The notes: generated by a model not told the origin, from the letters alone. DNA of 64,000 nt from Terriglobia bacterium (GCA_025350105.1 JANXYJ010000137.1:1-64000); one strand, 5' to 3'. Positions 8,090-16,159 are shown, numbered from the stretch's first letter. A program made the numbers and translations.

Positions 8090-8515
8090 TTAGTTTAAAA
8101 GGCTCTGATTTTCCTTCACCAAGACATCGATTTCCCCAAGTCTGACAACCTGATACTCGGGTTCAAACCCTGGGGGCCGGGGCGTTCGGTACGTCAGTTC
8201 CAGCTGCGTTGGGCTTAGCCATTTCATCGCCACACCTTGGCTGTTGCGTTCCTGTGGTTTATCAAAGAAAACCAAAACTTCGTCCGAAACCAAAACTTCG
8301 TACGAACCGGGCGAAAATTCTTTCCGGGCGCCCAGTTCCACTGTCGTTTTCATAGATCCCATGCCGAACCAGCCTGTAGCGATGGTTCGCTCGATGGCGA
8401 CGTTCTTCCCATCAGGAGATAGGACCTCAGTCGGCTTCGGCCGCAGGGCATAATACATAGTGACGACAAGGCAAACACAAACCCCACCGGCGCGAAGGAT
8501 CGGTTTACTTTTCAG
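8090..8515 (-). CDS. small membrane-anchored cassette protein, copy A (CTG start)
   Basis: About 141 residues when started at CTG 8515: LKSKPILRAGGVCVCLVV is a membrane anchor, followed by an extracytoplasmic domain containing SPDGKN and WLSPTQLELTYRTP and ending GEIDVLVKEN. The first ATG (8458) would delete the anchor. The CTG overlaps the TGA of the upstream lipoprotein gene and has AGGAGG 9 bases before it; no ATG, GTG or TTG lies between the upstream in-frame stop and the anchor. The paralogue at 9289-9684 shows the same arrangement. The SPDG...W...LELTY pattern resembles DUF5412-type proteins, which I suggest only tentatively. Function unknown. Confidence 0.65.
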   Translation of the reverse strand: MKSKPILRAGGVCVCLVVTMYYALRPKPTEVLSPDGKNVAIERTIATGWFGMGSMKTTVELGARKEFSPGSYEVLVSDEVLVFFDKPQERNSQGVAMKWLSPTQLELTYRTPRPPGFEPEYQVVRLGEIDVLVKENQSLLN

Positions 8516-8925
8516 CGAGGTGTCCCTCCTTTAGGAGCTTCGACGGGACTGCTTACCGAACGCTTTCGCACGGAAATATTTACACCATAGCATTTTGCGG
8601 CCTGAAGGCCGGCAGAGTAATTAGATCGGCCGCCGCCATAGGTCAGTTCCAATTGGGTTGGTGATATCCACTTTAGTCCCACCGGCCCAGAATCCCCAGA
8701 GCCGATATGTAAAATGACGCGTTCCACCCGTGAATCCGATGTCGACTTCAGTGATACAGTGGTAACCCCGAATCCAGTAAGGGTGCTACCCGCATAGGCA
8801 TAGGCGTGGGCTACGAAGCGTCCATCTGGGGACACCGAATCCGCGGACCAAGAATAGTCCCTCCGACATCCAGTTAGGACGAAAAGCATTGCTAGGTTTA
8901 TCAGAAATACCGGGGCCCGGAGCAT
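8512..8925 (-). CDS. small lipoprotein of the duplicated cassette, copy A
   Basis: A 137-residue protein with a lipoprotein signal (FLINLAMLFVLTGC, Cys at about residue 20). The mature part shows SPDGRFVAHAYAYAG, TTVSLKST and GLKWISPTQLELTYGGG, the same pattern as the adjacent gene, so the two are probably ancient paralogues. GGAGG lies about 12 bases before the ATG. The stop codon overlaps the proposed CTG start of the next gene, implying coupled translation. About 1.18 kb away is a close paralogue (9681-10103). DUF5412-like by impression; location probably outer- or inner-membrane lipoprotein facing the periplasm. Confidence 0.7.
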   Translation of the reverse strand: MLRAPVFLINLAMLFVLTGCRRDYSWSADSVSPDGRFVAHAYAYAGSTLTGFGVTTVSLKSTSDSRVERVILHIGSGDSGPVGLKWISPTQLELTYGGGRSNYSAGLQAAKCYGVNISVRKRSVSSPVEAPKGGTPR

Positions 8926-9027
8926 GAGTGCCGTAGTCCTCCACTATTGATGGTCGCGAAACACATTACATGCTTACTATTTTGGAACATTGCGTTCGAT
9001 TCTTTTGCGAGCTGTAGCCACTCACGG

Positions 9028-9258
9028 TCACTTCGGCGGGACAATCGGGATATTTACGTAGGAGACCTCAACGTCTCCTTTCCGGAATAACTGGACTGAT
9101 ATCCCACCTGGGTCGATAGGCTCTCCTACGCAGGATACGACCAAGTGATGGGGCGTTTCCCACTGGGCAGTTAAGCAATCGCCACCGGACCTAAAGATCG
9201 GCTTTTCCGAATAGAAAGCATGCCTGAGCTGCCTCGGAGTAAATAAATGGTCTTCCAT
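9028..9258 (-). CDS. third cassette gene, copy A (possibly truncated at the N-terminus)
   Basis: A 76-residue frame. Residues from about 27 on (DCLTAQWETPHHLVVSCVG ... KGDVEVSYVNIP) match the frameshifted sequence at 10179-10409. The W-x-T/S-P...L-x-V pattern echoes the WLSPTQLELTY core of the neighbouring genes, so this may be a third paralogue. Its N-terminus (MEDHLFTPRQ...) has no signal peptide, whereas the counterpart begins with one, so copy A may have lost its original 5' end. No strong ribosome-binding site was seen. It may or may not be expressed. Confidence 0.45.
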   Translation of the reverse strand: MEDHLFTPRQLRHAFYSEKPIFRSGGDCLTAQWETPHHLVVSCVGEPIDPGGISVQLFRKGDVEVSYVNIPIVPPK

Positions 9259-9288
9259 AAGTACAAAATATTGATCGAAGTTCAGCGC

Positions 9289-9684
9289 CTACTTAGTAGG
9301 TGGTCCCAGATTTTCCTTCACCAAGACATCGATTTCCCCAAATCTGACAACCTGATACTCGGGTTCAAACCCTGGGGGCCGGGGCGTTCGGTACGTCAGT
9401 TCCAGCTGCGTTGGGCTTAGCCACTTCATCTCCACGCCTTGTGGTCTATTAAAGAAAACCAAAACCTCGAACGAATTGGACAAAAATGCTGTTGGGTCCC
9501 CCAGTTTCACCGTCGTTTCAATAGATCCCATGCCGAACCAACCTGTGGCAGAGGTTCGCTCGATGGCGATGTTCTTCCCGTCCGGAGACAGCGCCTCAGT
9601 GGGTCGTGGTCTCAAGGCGTAGTACATAACTACGCCCAGGCATACACAAATCCCAACGGCGCGAAGGATCGGTTTACTCTTCAG
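9289..9684 (-). CDS. small membrane-anchored cassette protein, copy B (CTG start)
   Basis: About 131 residues from CTG 9684: LKSKPILRAVGICVCLGVV anchor, then SPDGKNIAIERT, WLSPTQLELTYRTP and GEIDVLVKEN. It is the paralogue of 8090-8515. The 3' parts are nearly identical in DNA (about 115 bases at 9309-9425 differ from 8108-8224 at about two places), while the middle differs by substitutions and indels. AGGAGG lies 9 bases before the CTG, which overlaps the TGA of the upstream lipoprotein gene exactly as in copy A. A longer frame exists upstream to 9759 but lies inside the lipoprotein gene. Function unknown. Confidence 0.65.
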   Translation of the reverse strand: MKSKPILRAVGICVCLGVVMYYALRPRPTEALSPDGKNIAIERTSATGWFGMGSIETTVKLGDPTAFLSNSFEVLVFFNRPQGVEMKWLSPTQLELTYRTPRPPGFEPEYQVVRFGEIDVLVKENLGPPTK

Positions 9685-10103
9685 CGAGGCATACCTCCTA
9701 TGGGAGCCGCAGGGCCGCTTACTGAACGTTCTCGCACAAAAATATCTACGCCATGACATTTTGCGACCTGAAGGTCGGGCGGAGTAGGAGATCGGCGGTC
9801 ATAAGTCAGTTGCAATTGAGTTGGTGATATCCATTTTAATTCCACCTTCCCCCCGGAATTCGAAGCGCTGAGATCTAAGATGTCGCTGTCGGCCCATGAA
9901 TGCGATGTCGATTTCAGTGACACATTCGTAAACTGGCGCCCACCACCAATCCCGCCGTTTGGATAAGTGTAGGCGTGGGCAATAAAGCGTCCATCCGGGG
10001 ACGGTAAATCCGCGGACCAAGTATCGCTCGGCGCACATCCGGATAGGACGAAAAGCATCGCGAGGTTTATCACAAATGCCGGAGCCCGCATCATGAGTGC
10101 CAT
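9681..10103 (-). CDS. small lipoprotein of the duplicated cassette, copy B
   Basis: A 140-residue lipoprotein (lipobox LFVLSGC, Cys near residue 23) with SPDGRFIAHAYTYPNG, NVSLKST and LKWISPTQLQLTYDRR. It is the paralogue of 8512-8925. The start could be ATG 10103 (GGAG 4 bases upstream) or ATG 10094, which aligns with the start of copy A. It is followed with overlap by the membrane-anchored gene. Inferred exported and lipid-anchored; role unknown. Confidence 0.7.
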   Translation of the reverse strand: MALMMRAPAFVINLAMLFVLSGCAPSDTWSADLPSPDGRFIAHAYTYPNGGIGGGRQFTNVSLKSTSHSWADSDILDLSASNSGGKVELKWISPTQLQLTYDRRSPTPPDLQVAKCHGVDIFVRERSVSGPAAPIGGMPR

Positions 10104-10178
10104 AGTTCTCCACTATTGACGCCTACTATTTTAAACATTGCGTTCGATTCTTTTGCGAGCTGTAGCCACTCACTGTCA

Positions 10179-10409
10179 CTACCGCTGGATAATCGGGATA
10201 TTTACGTAGAAGATCTCAACGTCTCCTTTCCGGAATAACCGGGCATCTTATATCATCGAGGCTAAGCAGCCCTCCTACGCAGGATACGACCAAGTGATGG
10301 GGCGTTTCCCACTGGGCAGTTAAGCAATCTTCAGCGGCTGATCCTGTGCGGCGGCTACGCCTCCGAACGTGCTTATGGCGACCCATGTAAGCACGGAGCT
10401 TCGCATCAT
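10179..10409 (-). pseudogene. third cassette gene, copy B, frameshifted
   Basis: ATG-ATG at 10409 opens a frame reading MMRSSVLTWVAISTFGG plus VAAAQDQP, a good signal peptide, but it stops after about 30 codons. The body (DCLTAQWETPHHLVVSCVG) continues in another frame, which is disrupted again before the VNIP end. Relative to 9028-9258 there are at least two frame changes. This explains most of the 374-base gap between 10104 and 10477; the remaining bases before the S55 peptidase gene show nothing clear. Confidence 0.65.
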
Positions 10410-10477
10410 AGCGGCTCCCATTTGCATATATAGAGTCTAGCGAAATAGAACCACCGGCGAACCGCTACAATGATGTC

Positions 10478-12232
10478 GTGATCCCGCGCATTTTTCTTGG
10501 GTTTTCTTTACTCCTGGTTCCAGCGATTCAAGTGACGGGCGCGTTGCCGCCTATCATGCCGTTAAAGGACGTTCGCGCGGGCCAGCGCGGCGTCGGCCGC
10601 ACGGTTTTCGCCGGATCGAAAGTGGAAGAGTTTCAATTGGAAATTCTGGGCGTGCTGGAAAATCTCGGCCCGCGCCAATCCATCATCCTCGCCAGGCTCA
10701 GCGGCGGCCCGCTGGCCAACACCGGCGTCATGCAGGGTATGAGCGGTTCGCCCGTCTACATCGATGGCAAACTCGTCGGCGCCGTCGCGCTCAGTTTTCC
10801 GCTTTCCAAGGAAGCCATCGCCGGCATCCGCCCCATCGAAGACATGATCCGGGTTGTTCCAGATAGTGTTCCAGATAGAGCCGTTCCAGATCCGCCGCGT
10901 ACAATCGCCAGCAGTCCCGCCCGCAAATCTTTCCCGGTTGGCGACGCCCGCATCCAGGAAATCGCCACGCCCGTTTCCTTTTCCGGGTTCACCGCCGCCA
11001 CTCTCGACCATTTCGCCCCTCAGCTTCGTGCCCTGGGAATGGACCCCCAACAAGGCGTCGCCGGTGGCGGCGCTGGGTCCGACGCGTTGGGGGATCCCAA
11101 ACAACTTGAGCCCGGCAGCATGATCAGCGTACAGTTGATCTCCGGCGATATGACCGTCGGCGCCGACGGCACCATCACCGCCATTGACGGCAATCGTATC
11201 TATGCGTTCGGGCATCGCTTTCTCTCCGAAGGCAGCACAGACCTGCCCTTTGCGCGCGCCGAAGTTCTCGCGCTGCTTCCCAATCTGCAAAGCTCGTTCA
11301 AAATTTCCATGGCGAAAGAACTGATGGGCAGCATCACCTCCGATCGCGACGTCGCCGTCGCGGGCCTCACGGGCCGCCGGGCTAGCGTTGTGCCCGTCAA
11401 AATAACGGTAGGTCCTCGCACCTACAACATGCGCCTGATTCAGGACCGCCTGATGACGCCGCTGCTTCTACAGATGGCCATTTTCTCCTCCATCGATTCC
11501 ACCGAACGCAACGTAGGCGCACAAACCTATTCGGTGCGCGGACAAATTGACTTCGATGGCGGGGGTGTTTCAATGAATACCGTAAAGATCAATGACGTCT
11601 ACTCGGGCGATATCGGCGTCAGCGCCCAAGCCGCCGGTAACGTGGCATCGTCAGTCCAATTCGCTTTTCAAAGCGGACTGGATACTTTGAAACTGAAGAG
11701 CGTGACGCTCGACATCACTCCCCTGGAGCGGAAAAATCAACTGCAGATCAACGACGTCCTGGCCCCCCGCACCGTTCACCCCGGCGAGGAAATGGAGCTG
11801 ACCATCGTGCTGGGCGGAGCCAACGGCCAGGAAACCGCGCAGCGCGTGAAGTACCGCGTACCGGTTGGCGTGCCCGCAGGAACCCTTTCCTTCACAGTGG
11901 CCGACGCCACGGCGACGAACATCTTTGAATATCAATCCGCCGTCGGCACGCCGCAGCGCAGCCCACAGCAGGTTCTGGGTTTACTGAACGGTTTGCGCTC
12001 TAATACCAAGGCTTATATTCGAATTTGGAGGCCGGAGGCTGTATTCAATATGGAGGGCCGCGACGTTCCCGATCCCCCGCCCTCGCTGGCGTTGGTGCTG
12101 TCCCGCGCGCAAGTGGGCCAAGCCGCACAAGCCAACACGCGCGGCGCCAAACTAGCCGAATTGGACGTAAACGGAATGCCCGGTTTCATCGTCACTGGCA
12201 CAAGAACGGTGCAAGTGGAGGTGAAGGAATGA
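10478..12232 (+). CDS. SpoIVB-type (S55 family) serine peptidase domain protein
   Basis: A 584-residue exported protein. A signal peptide (FLGFSLLLVPAIQVTG) is followed by MPLKDVRAGQRGVGRTVF, the typical start of the SpoIVB/S55 domain. GMSGSPVYIDG at about 87-97 holds the likely nucleophile Ser91, and RIYAFGHRFL lies later in the domain. The C-terminal half (about 330-584) is beta-rich and unassigned. In sporeformers SpoIVB cleaves a membrane regulator; in non-sporulating bacteria the role of these proteins is not established. The start is GTG 10478. The stop overlaps the ATG of the next gene (ATGA), so translation is coupled to the beta-propeller protein. Confidence 0.88.
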   Translation: MIPRIFLGFSLLLVPAIQVTGALPPIMPLKDVRAGQRGVGRTVFAGSKVEEFQLEILGVLENLGPRQSIILARLSGGPLANTGVMQGMSGSPVYIDGKLVGAVALSFPLSKEAIAGIRPIEDMIRVVPDSVPDRAVPDPPRTIASSPARKSFPVGDARIQEIATPVSFSGFTAATLDHFAPQLRALGMDPQQGVAGGGAGSDALGDPKQLEPGSMISVQLISGDMTVGADGTITAIDGNRIYAFGHRFLSEGSTDLPFARAEVLALLPNLQSSFKISMAKELMGSITSDRDVAVAGLTGRRASVVPVKITVGPRTYNMRLIQDRLMTPLLLQMAIFSSIDSTERNVGAQTYSVRGQIDFDGGGVSMNTVKINDVYSGDIGVSAQAAGNVASSVQFAFQSGLDTLKLKSVTLDITPLERKNQLQINDVLAPRTVHPGEEMELTIVLGGANGQETAQRVKYRVPVGVPAGTLSFTVADATATNIFEYQSAVGTPQRSPQQVLGLLNGLRSNTKAYIRIWRPEAVFNMEGRDVPDPPPSLALVLSRAQVGQAAQANTRGAKLAELDVNGMPGFIVTGTRTVQVEVKE

Positions 12233-14472
12233 GGCTCGCCTGGTTAGTACTGCTGACTGCAGGCGTGTGCCCTGCCGCCACCACGGCCACCTGGGAACTG
12301 CACAGCTACCAAGATTTTTTACGCGGCCGCATGAGCGGGCTTTCCATCACCCGCGACGGACGCCTGATCCTTGGCCCGCGCGTGGAGACCGTCTTTTCAT
12401 CCGACCAAGCCCAGGTCTGGAGCTTGGCACAAGCCCCCGACGGCTCAACCTATTTAGGCACCGGCAACCGCGGGCGGCTCATCAAAGTTGCAGCGGACGG
12501 CAAAGGTAATGTAATCTGGTCCGCCGATCAACCGGCGATATTTGCGTTGGCTATTGACCGTGCGGGCGTCGTCTACGCCGGTACTTCACCCGACGGCAAG
12601 ATCTATCGCATAGAAAACGGACGAGCCACCGAATATTTTTCTCCCAACGAACGCTACATCTGGGCGCTTGCCATTGGACCCGATAACGCGCTCTACGCCG
12701 CCACCGGACAGCAGGGGAAAATCTATCGCATCACCGCAGCAAACCAGGGAGCGGTGTATTACGAAACCGGCCAGGCGCACGTGACTGCGTTGGCTTTCGA
12801 CAACCAAGGCCGCCTTCTCGCCGGCAGCGAACCCAACGGAATCTTGTACCGCATCCCTACGTTAAACAGCGGCACGCCCGCGAAGGCGTTTGTTTTATAC
12901 GATTCCAATCTTCCCGAAATCCGCTCCATCGCGCCCATGCCGGATGGCACCATCTACGTGGCGGCGTTGGGTGGCAGCGTGGCTCGCCGGGCCTCCACCA
13001 CAACTTCCACCTCATCCACCGGCGTTATACTCACTGCTCCCTCGACAAGCATTACGGTGACAGACGCTTCAGCGGATTCAAGCAACGCTCAAGCCGGACT
13101 GGGCATCACTCCCCGCCCCGGTGCATCGGCACCAGCGCCATCATCCATCTCCGCGCCCGCCGCCACCGTCGAAGTCACGGGCGTTGAACGCTCGGCGCTC
13201 TATAAGATTTCAGCCGACAATACGGTGGAAACGCTTTTTACTTCGAAAGACGAGAACATCTACGACATCCTCGCCGAATCCACGGGCACGCTTGCGTTGG
13301 TCACCGACGCCCAGGGCCGCGTCTATCGTCTGGACCCGCGCGGTGACCGCTCTCACGAAGCTACGCTTATCGCGCAAACCAACGAAAGCGACGCCACGCG
13401 CCTTGCTTCATCGCCGCGCGGCATCTTACTTGCCGCCGGCAACGTCGGCAAACTCCTGCGCTTAGACAATGCAAATCAAGCCCCACCCACCCCATCTAGT
13501 CAAGCCTGGTTCGAATCGCCCGTGCACGATTCCGGCACCGTCGCGCGGTGGGGACACCTCACCATCACCGGCGACGCCGGAGGCGTGGCGATCAAGACCC
13601 GCACCGGCAACTCCGCCCGCCCCGACAACACCTGGAGCGACTGGGCCCTGGCGCTGCCAACCATCGCCAGCCCCAACGCCCGTTTCATTCAGTGGCGCGC
13701 GGAATTTTCAGCAAATGTGACCGCCAGCGCCATCGACGGCGTCACCATCGCCTACCTTCCGCAAAACAGCGCGCCCACCGTCCGCAGCGTCACCGTGTCT
13801 GCATCAGCAGCGAAGGCCGCCACATCCACCAGCACCAACACAAACGCCGCTTTTTCGATTACTGTTACCGATATCGGCGACGCCACCACTGCCGCCGGCA
13901 CCCAGTCCACAACTTTTTCGCGACCCGCCGGCCAGCCCCTGCAAGTCTCCTGGCAAGCCGACGATCCCGAAGCCGACAAGCTCATCTATTCTCTGTTCTT
14001 CCGCTCCGAAGACCAACGCGATTGGACTCTCCTTCGCTCCGACCTCACCGAAAACACGTTCAGCATCGACGGCGACACCTTCGCCGACGGCCGCTACTTC
14101 TTCCGCATCGTGGCGTCGGACCGTTTGTCGAACCCCATCGATCAAGCCAAAATTTCGGAACTCAGCAGCGCGCCCGTTTCGATCGACAACACTCCACCCG
14201 AAGTGAAGGCGTCGGCGCCGCGTAAGAACGCGACTACTCTGGAAATCGATGTTGACGTGGAAGACCGAGCATCTTCTTTAAAGCGCGCCGAATACTCCAT
14301 CGACGCCCGCCCCTGGCAGCCGGTGGAAGCAGCCGACGGCGTCACCGATTCCCCCCGCGAACGGTTCCTCATCCGCATCCCCAATTTCCCGGGCGGTGAT
14401 CACATGGTGGTCATCCGAGTGAACGACGCGGCGGGAAACGCAGGTTTCGCCAAGGTGATGATCAAGCAGTAG
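12229..14472 (+). CDS. exported beta-propeller protein with C-terminal Ig/FN3-like region
   Basis: A 747-residue protein. The signal peptide RLAWLVLLTAGVCPAA is followed by five or more propeller-like repeats (residues about 60-270) of the form ALAID..G.VYAGTSPDGKIYRI, with another near 400-450. There is a low-complexity Ala/Ser/Thr linker at about 335-375 and 590-620. The C-terminal 250 residues contain SWQADDPEADKLIYSLFFR and an FN3/Ig-like tail with a final sandwich (DNTPPEVKASAPRK). The start at 12229 overlaps the peptidase stop by 4 bases with GAAGG just upstream; the long open frame from 12025 is antisense-style shadow. Probable partner or substrate of the S55 protein by coupling, which is inference. 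Confidence 0.85.
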   Translation: MRLAWLVLLTAGVCPAATTATWELHSYQDFLRGRMSGLSITRDGRLILGPRVETVFSSDQAQVWSLAQAPDGSTYLGTGNRGRLIKVAADGKGNVIWSADQPAIFALAIDRAGVVYAGTSPDGKIYRIENGRATEYFSPNERYIWALAIGPDNALYAATGQQGKIYRITAANQGAVYYETGQAHVTALAFDNQGRLLAGSEPNGILYRIPTLNSGTPAKAFVLYDSNLPEIRSIAPMPDGTIYVAALGGSVARRASTTTSTSSTGVILTAPSTSITVTDASADSSNAQAGLGITPRPGASAPAPSSISAPAATVEVTGVERSALYKISADNTVETLFTSKDENIYDILAESTGTLALVTDAQGRVYRLDPRGDRSHEATLIAQTNESDATRLASSPRGILLAAGNVGKLLRLDNANQAPPTPSSQAWFESPVHDSGTVARWGHLTITGDAGGVAIKTRTGNSARPDNTWSDWALALPTIASPNARFIQWRAEFSANVTASAIDGVTIAYLPQNSAPTVRSVTVSASAAKAATSTSTNTNAAFSITVTDIGDATTAAGTQSTTFSRPAGQPLQVSWQADDPEADKLIYSLFFRSEDQRDWTLLRSDLTENTFSIDGDTFADGRYFFRIVASDRLSNPIDQAKISELSSAPVSIDNTPPEVKASAPRKNATTLEIDVDVEDRASSLKRAEYSIDARPWQPVEAADGVTDSPRERFLIRIPNFPGGDHMVVIRVNDAAGNAGFAKVMIKQ

Positions 14473-14586
14473 TCGCTTGCGAGCCGAAATCCAAACCAGC
14501 GCACCGCCCATGCTAAACTGAATTCACCCCGATCCGAAGGGGACCAAGAAATAACGATCCTAGAGCTGAACCAGAACGGCGTGACG

Positions 14587-14622
14587 AAGGGGAATGGTTA
14601 AACATTCCCCTTCTCGCTTTTT
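14587..14622 (+). terminator. strong Rho-independent terminator
   Basis: AAGGGGAATG-GTTAAA-CATTCCCCTT is a perfect 10-bp stem with a 6-base loop, followed by CTCGCTTTTT. It ends the S55 peptidase/propeller transcript about 115 bases after the last stop. A smaller CCCC-GATCCGAA-GGGG hairpin at 14527-14542 precedes it. The 298-base gap 14473-14770 contains no convincing gene; a short stable 3' UTR RNA is possible. Confidence 0.85.
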
Positions 14623-14770
14623 GCAGCCTTCATCACAGTCTTCGTCGCTTCCAGCGGTGGTGCACGGCGCCCCCCAAAAATAGGATTGGTGATCGCAATG
14701 ATGAATTCAACGCACGATAGCCTGGCCGCCCGACCGGGGCCTTTCGCCAACGGAGTAAAATAGGCAGCAA

Positions 14771-16159
14771 ATGGAAACCGACAACACCTCGCGCCGCCGT
14801 CTGTTGAAGCGCGGCCTTACTGCCGCAGTCACCGGCATCGCCCTGGCTCCGCAGGGTCGCGCCCAAACGCCAGCTGTCATCACCCAGCGCAAGTTCCGCG
14901 GCTGGGTCTCCCGTGGCTATGGATCGGCGCGAACCTCTCTTCAGGAGATGACTCTCCGCCCCATCACCGGCCGCCAGGTTGTCGTGCGTACCGAAGCCAG
15001 TAGCTTGTGTTACTCGAACACCGGCGCAGTTTTGGGCCTGCAGCCCGCCCCCACCAACACAAATTCCGGTGACGGTTTGCCACCCGCCTTTCGCCGCCTC
15101 AACGAAATGGCATTGATCCAAGGCCACGGCGGCGTGGGCATCGTCGAAGCGGTGGGCGCGGAAGTCCGCCGCGTCCAAGTGGGTGATCGCGTTTGCGTTT
15201 CCGGCACACCGCAATGCGGATCGTGTTATCAGTGCCTGCGCGGCCGTTCCGACATGTGCCAATTTTTAGGCCGTCAAGGCCCCGACGATCTGGTTCCTGC
15301 CGCCGAACTTCGTGACGGCACGCCCGTCTACATGAACTCGCACATTGGGGGCATGGCCGAACTGATGGTGACGTTTGAAGAATGGGTGGTGCCCGTCTTC
15401 AGCAAAGCAAACGCAGTTGAACTTGGCATGGTCTGCAGTTGCGTCAGCGTGGCGGGACTCGGCGCAACTACTTCACAAGTGGTCAATTTAGTTGATGCCG
15501 GTTCCACTGTCGCGGTTGTCGGCTGCGGACCGCTCGGCCTCAGCGCCATTCAAGGCGCGCGCATCGCCGGCGCAACGCGCATCATCGCCATTGAACCCAT
15601 TAAAGCCCGCCGTGATGTGGCGATGAAGGTCGGCGCAACGCATGTGCTCGATCCCAACGTCGAAGGCGACAAATTGGTGGATCGCGTTCGTGCCTTATCT
15701 TACGGCCCCGCCACTGGACCAAATGACCGCCTTTGGGCAGGCGGCCGCGATTCCGGTGGGCTCCTCGGGGGCTCCGGTGCCGATTTCGTCATCGAAGCCG
15801 CTGGTGGGGATCAAGCAAAACCCAAAGCGGAATCAGGCCCCGATCCTACCGGCATTCTGCCGCTTCGCCAAGCATATGAGATGACCGCACCGGGCGGCCA
15901 CCTGGTAACTACGAGTCTTCCGCGCGGCATGCTGACTTTACCTGCCGTGATGTTCACCATCGGCGGACGCACCCATCACGCGGGACAAGCAGGGGGCTGC
16001 AGTCCGTTGAAAGACATTCCGCGTTTTGTTTCACTTTTAGAAAGCGGAAAGTACGACGCCAAATCTCTGGCCACGCGAGTTGTGCCCATGGCCGACATGC
16101 GGGATGCTTACGAAGAAGTTCTGTATCGCACCACGGTGACGGCCATCATGACGGCTTGA
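14771..16159 (+). CDS. Tat-targeted zinc-containing alcohol dehydrogenase-like protein
   Basis: A 462-residue medium-chain dehydrogenase with a twin-arginine signal (SRRRLLK at residues 7-13, then a hydrophobic AAVTGIALAP). Zinc sites: SSLCYSNTG (catalytic Cys), GHGGVGIVEAVG (catalytic His; the usual Glu after it is Gly), CGSCYQCLRGRSDMC (four structural Cys) and CSCVSVAG. The Rossmann motif AVVGCGPLGLSAIQ is intact. The cofactor is presumably NAD(P), yet the Tat signal predicts folding before export to the periplasm. An insertion rich in Gly/Asp (about residues 320-365) separates cofactor and C-terminal parts. Substrate unknown. The start ATG has AGG 6 bases upstream. Ends 0 bases from convergent xerC. 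Confidence 0.85.
   Translation: METDNTSRRRLLKRGLTAAVTGIALAPQGRAQTPAVITQRKFRGWVSRGYGSARTSLQEMTLRPITGRQVVVRTEASSLCYSNTGAVLGLQPAPTNTNSGDGLPPAFRRLNEMALIQGHGGVGIVEAVGAEVRRVQVGDRVCVSGTPQCGSCYQCLRGRSDMCQFLGRQGPDDLVPAAELRDGTPVYMNSHIGGMAELMVTFEEWVVPVFSKANAVELGMVCSCVSVAGLGATTSQVVNLVDAGSTVAVVGCGPLGLSAIQGARIAGATRIIAIEPIKARRDVAMKVGATHVLDPNVEGDKLVDRVRALSYGPATGPNDRLWAGGRDSGGLLGGSGADFVIEAAGGDQAKPKAESGPDPTGILPLRQAYEMTAPGGHLVTTSLPRGMLTLPAVMFTIGGRTHHAGQAGGCSPLKDIPRFVSLLESGKYDAKSLATRVVPMADMRDAYEEVLYRTTVTAIMTA

Larger units (their letters stand above)
8108..10409. repeat. tandem duplication of a three-gene cassette (unit about 1.15-1.2 kb)
   Basis: Corresponding points are offset by about 1.15-1.2 kb: 8108/9309, 8515/9684, 8925/10103 and 8993/10141. 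Identity is patchy: segments around 8108-8224/9309-9425, 8991-9030/10137-10178 and 9127-9182/10273-10328 are almost identical, while others are clearly diverged. This pattern suggests an older duplication later homogenised in parts. The copies are direct repeats, so further expansion or loss by recombination is possible. Confidence 0.8.

Noticed and set aside
10562-11290. 242-residue minus-strand frame opposite the S55 peptidase
   Set aside because: Shadow of a gene with clear signal peptide and catalytic motif on the plus strand.
12025-12228. N-terminal extension of the beta-propeller frame
   Set aside because: It lies inside the peptidase gene; the signal peptide and ribosome site point to ATG 12229.
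13501-13520. GGTTCGAATC-like tRNA T-arm sequence
   Set aside because: It lies within a coding region, and no acceptor or anticodon stem can be built around it; no tRNA was found elsewhere.
14633-15262. 209-residue minus-strand frame opposite the dehydrogenase
   Set aside because: It is antisense to a well-supported gene and has no domain; GC-rich codon structure explains it.
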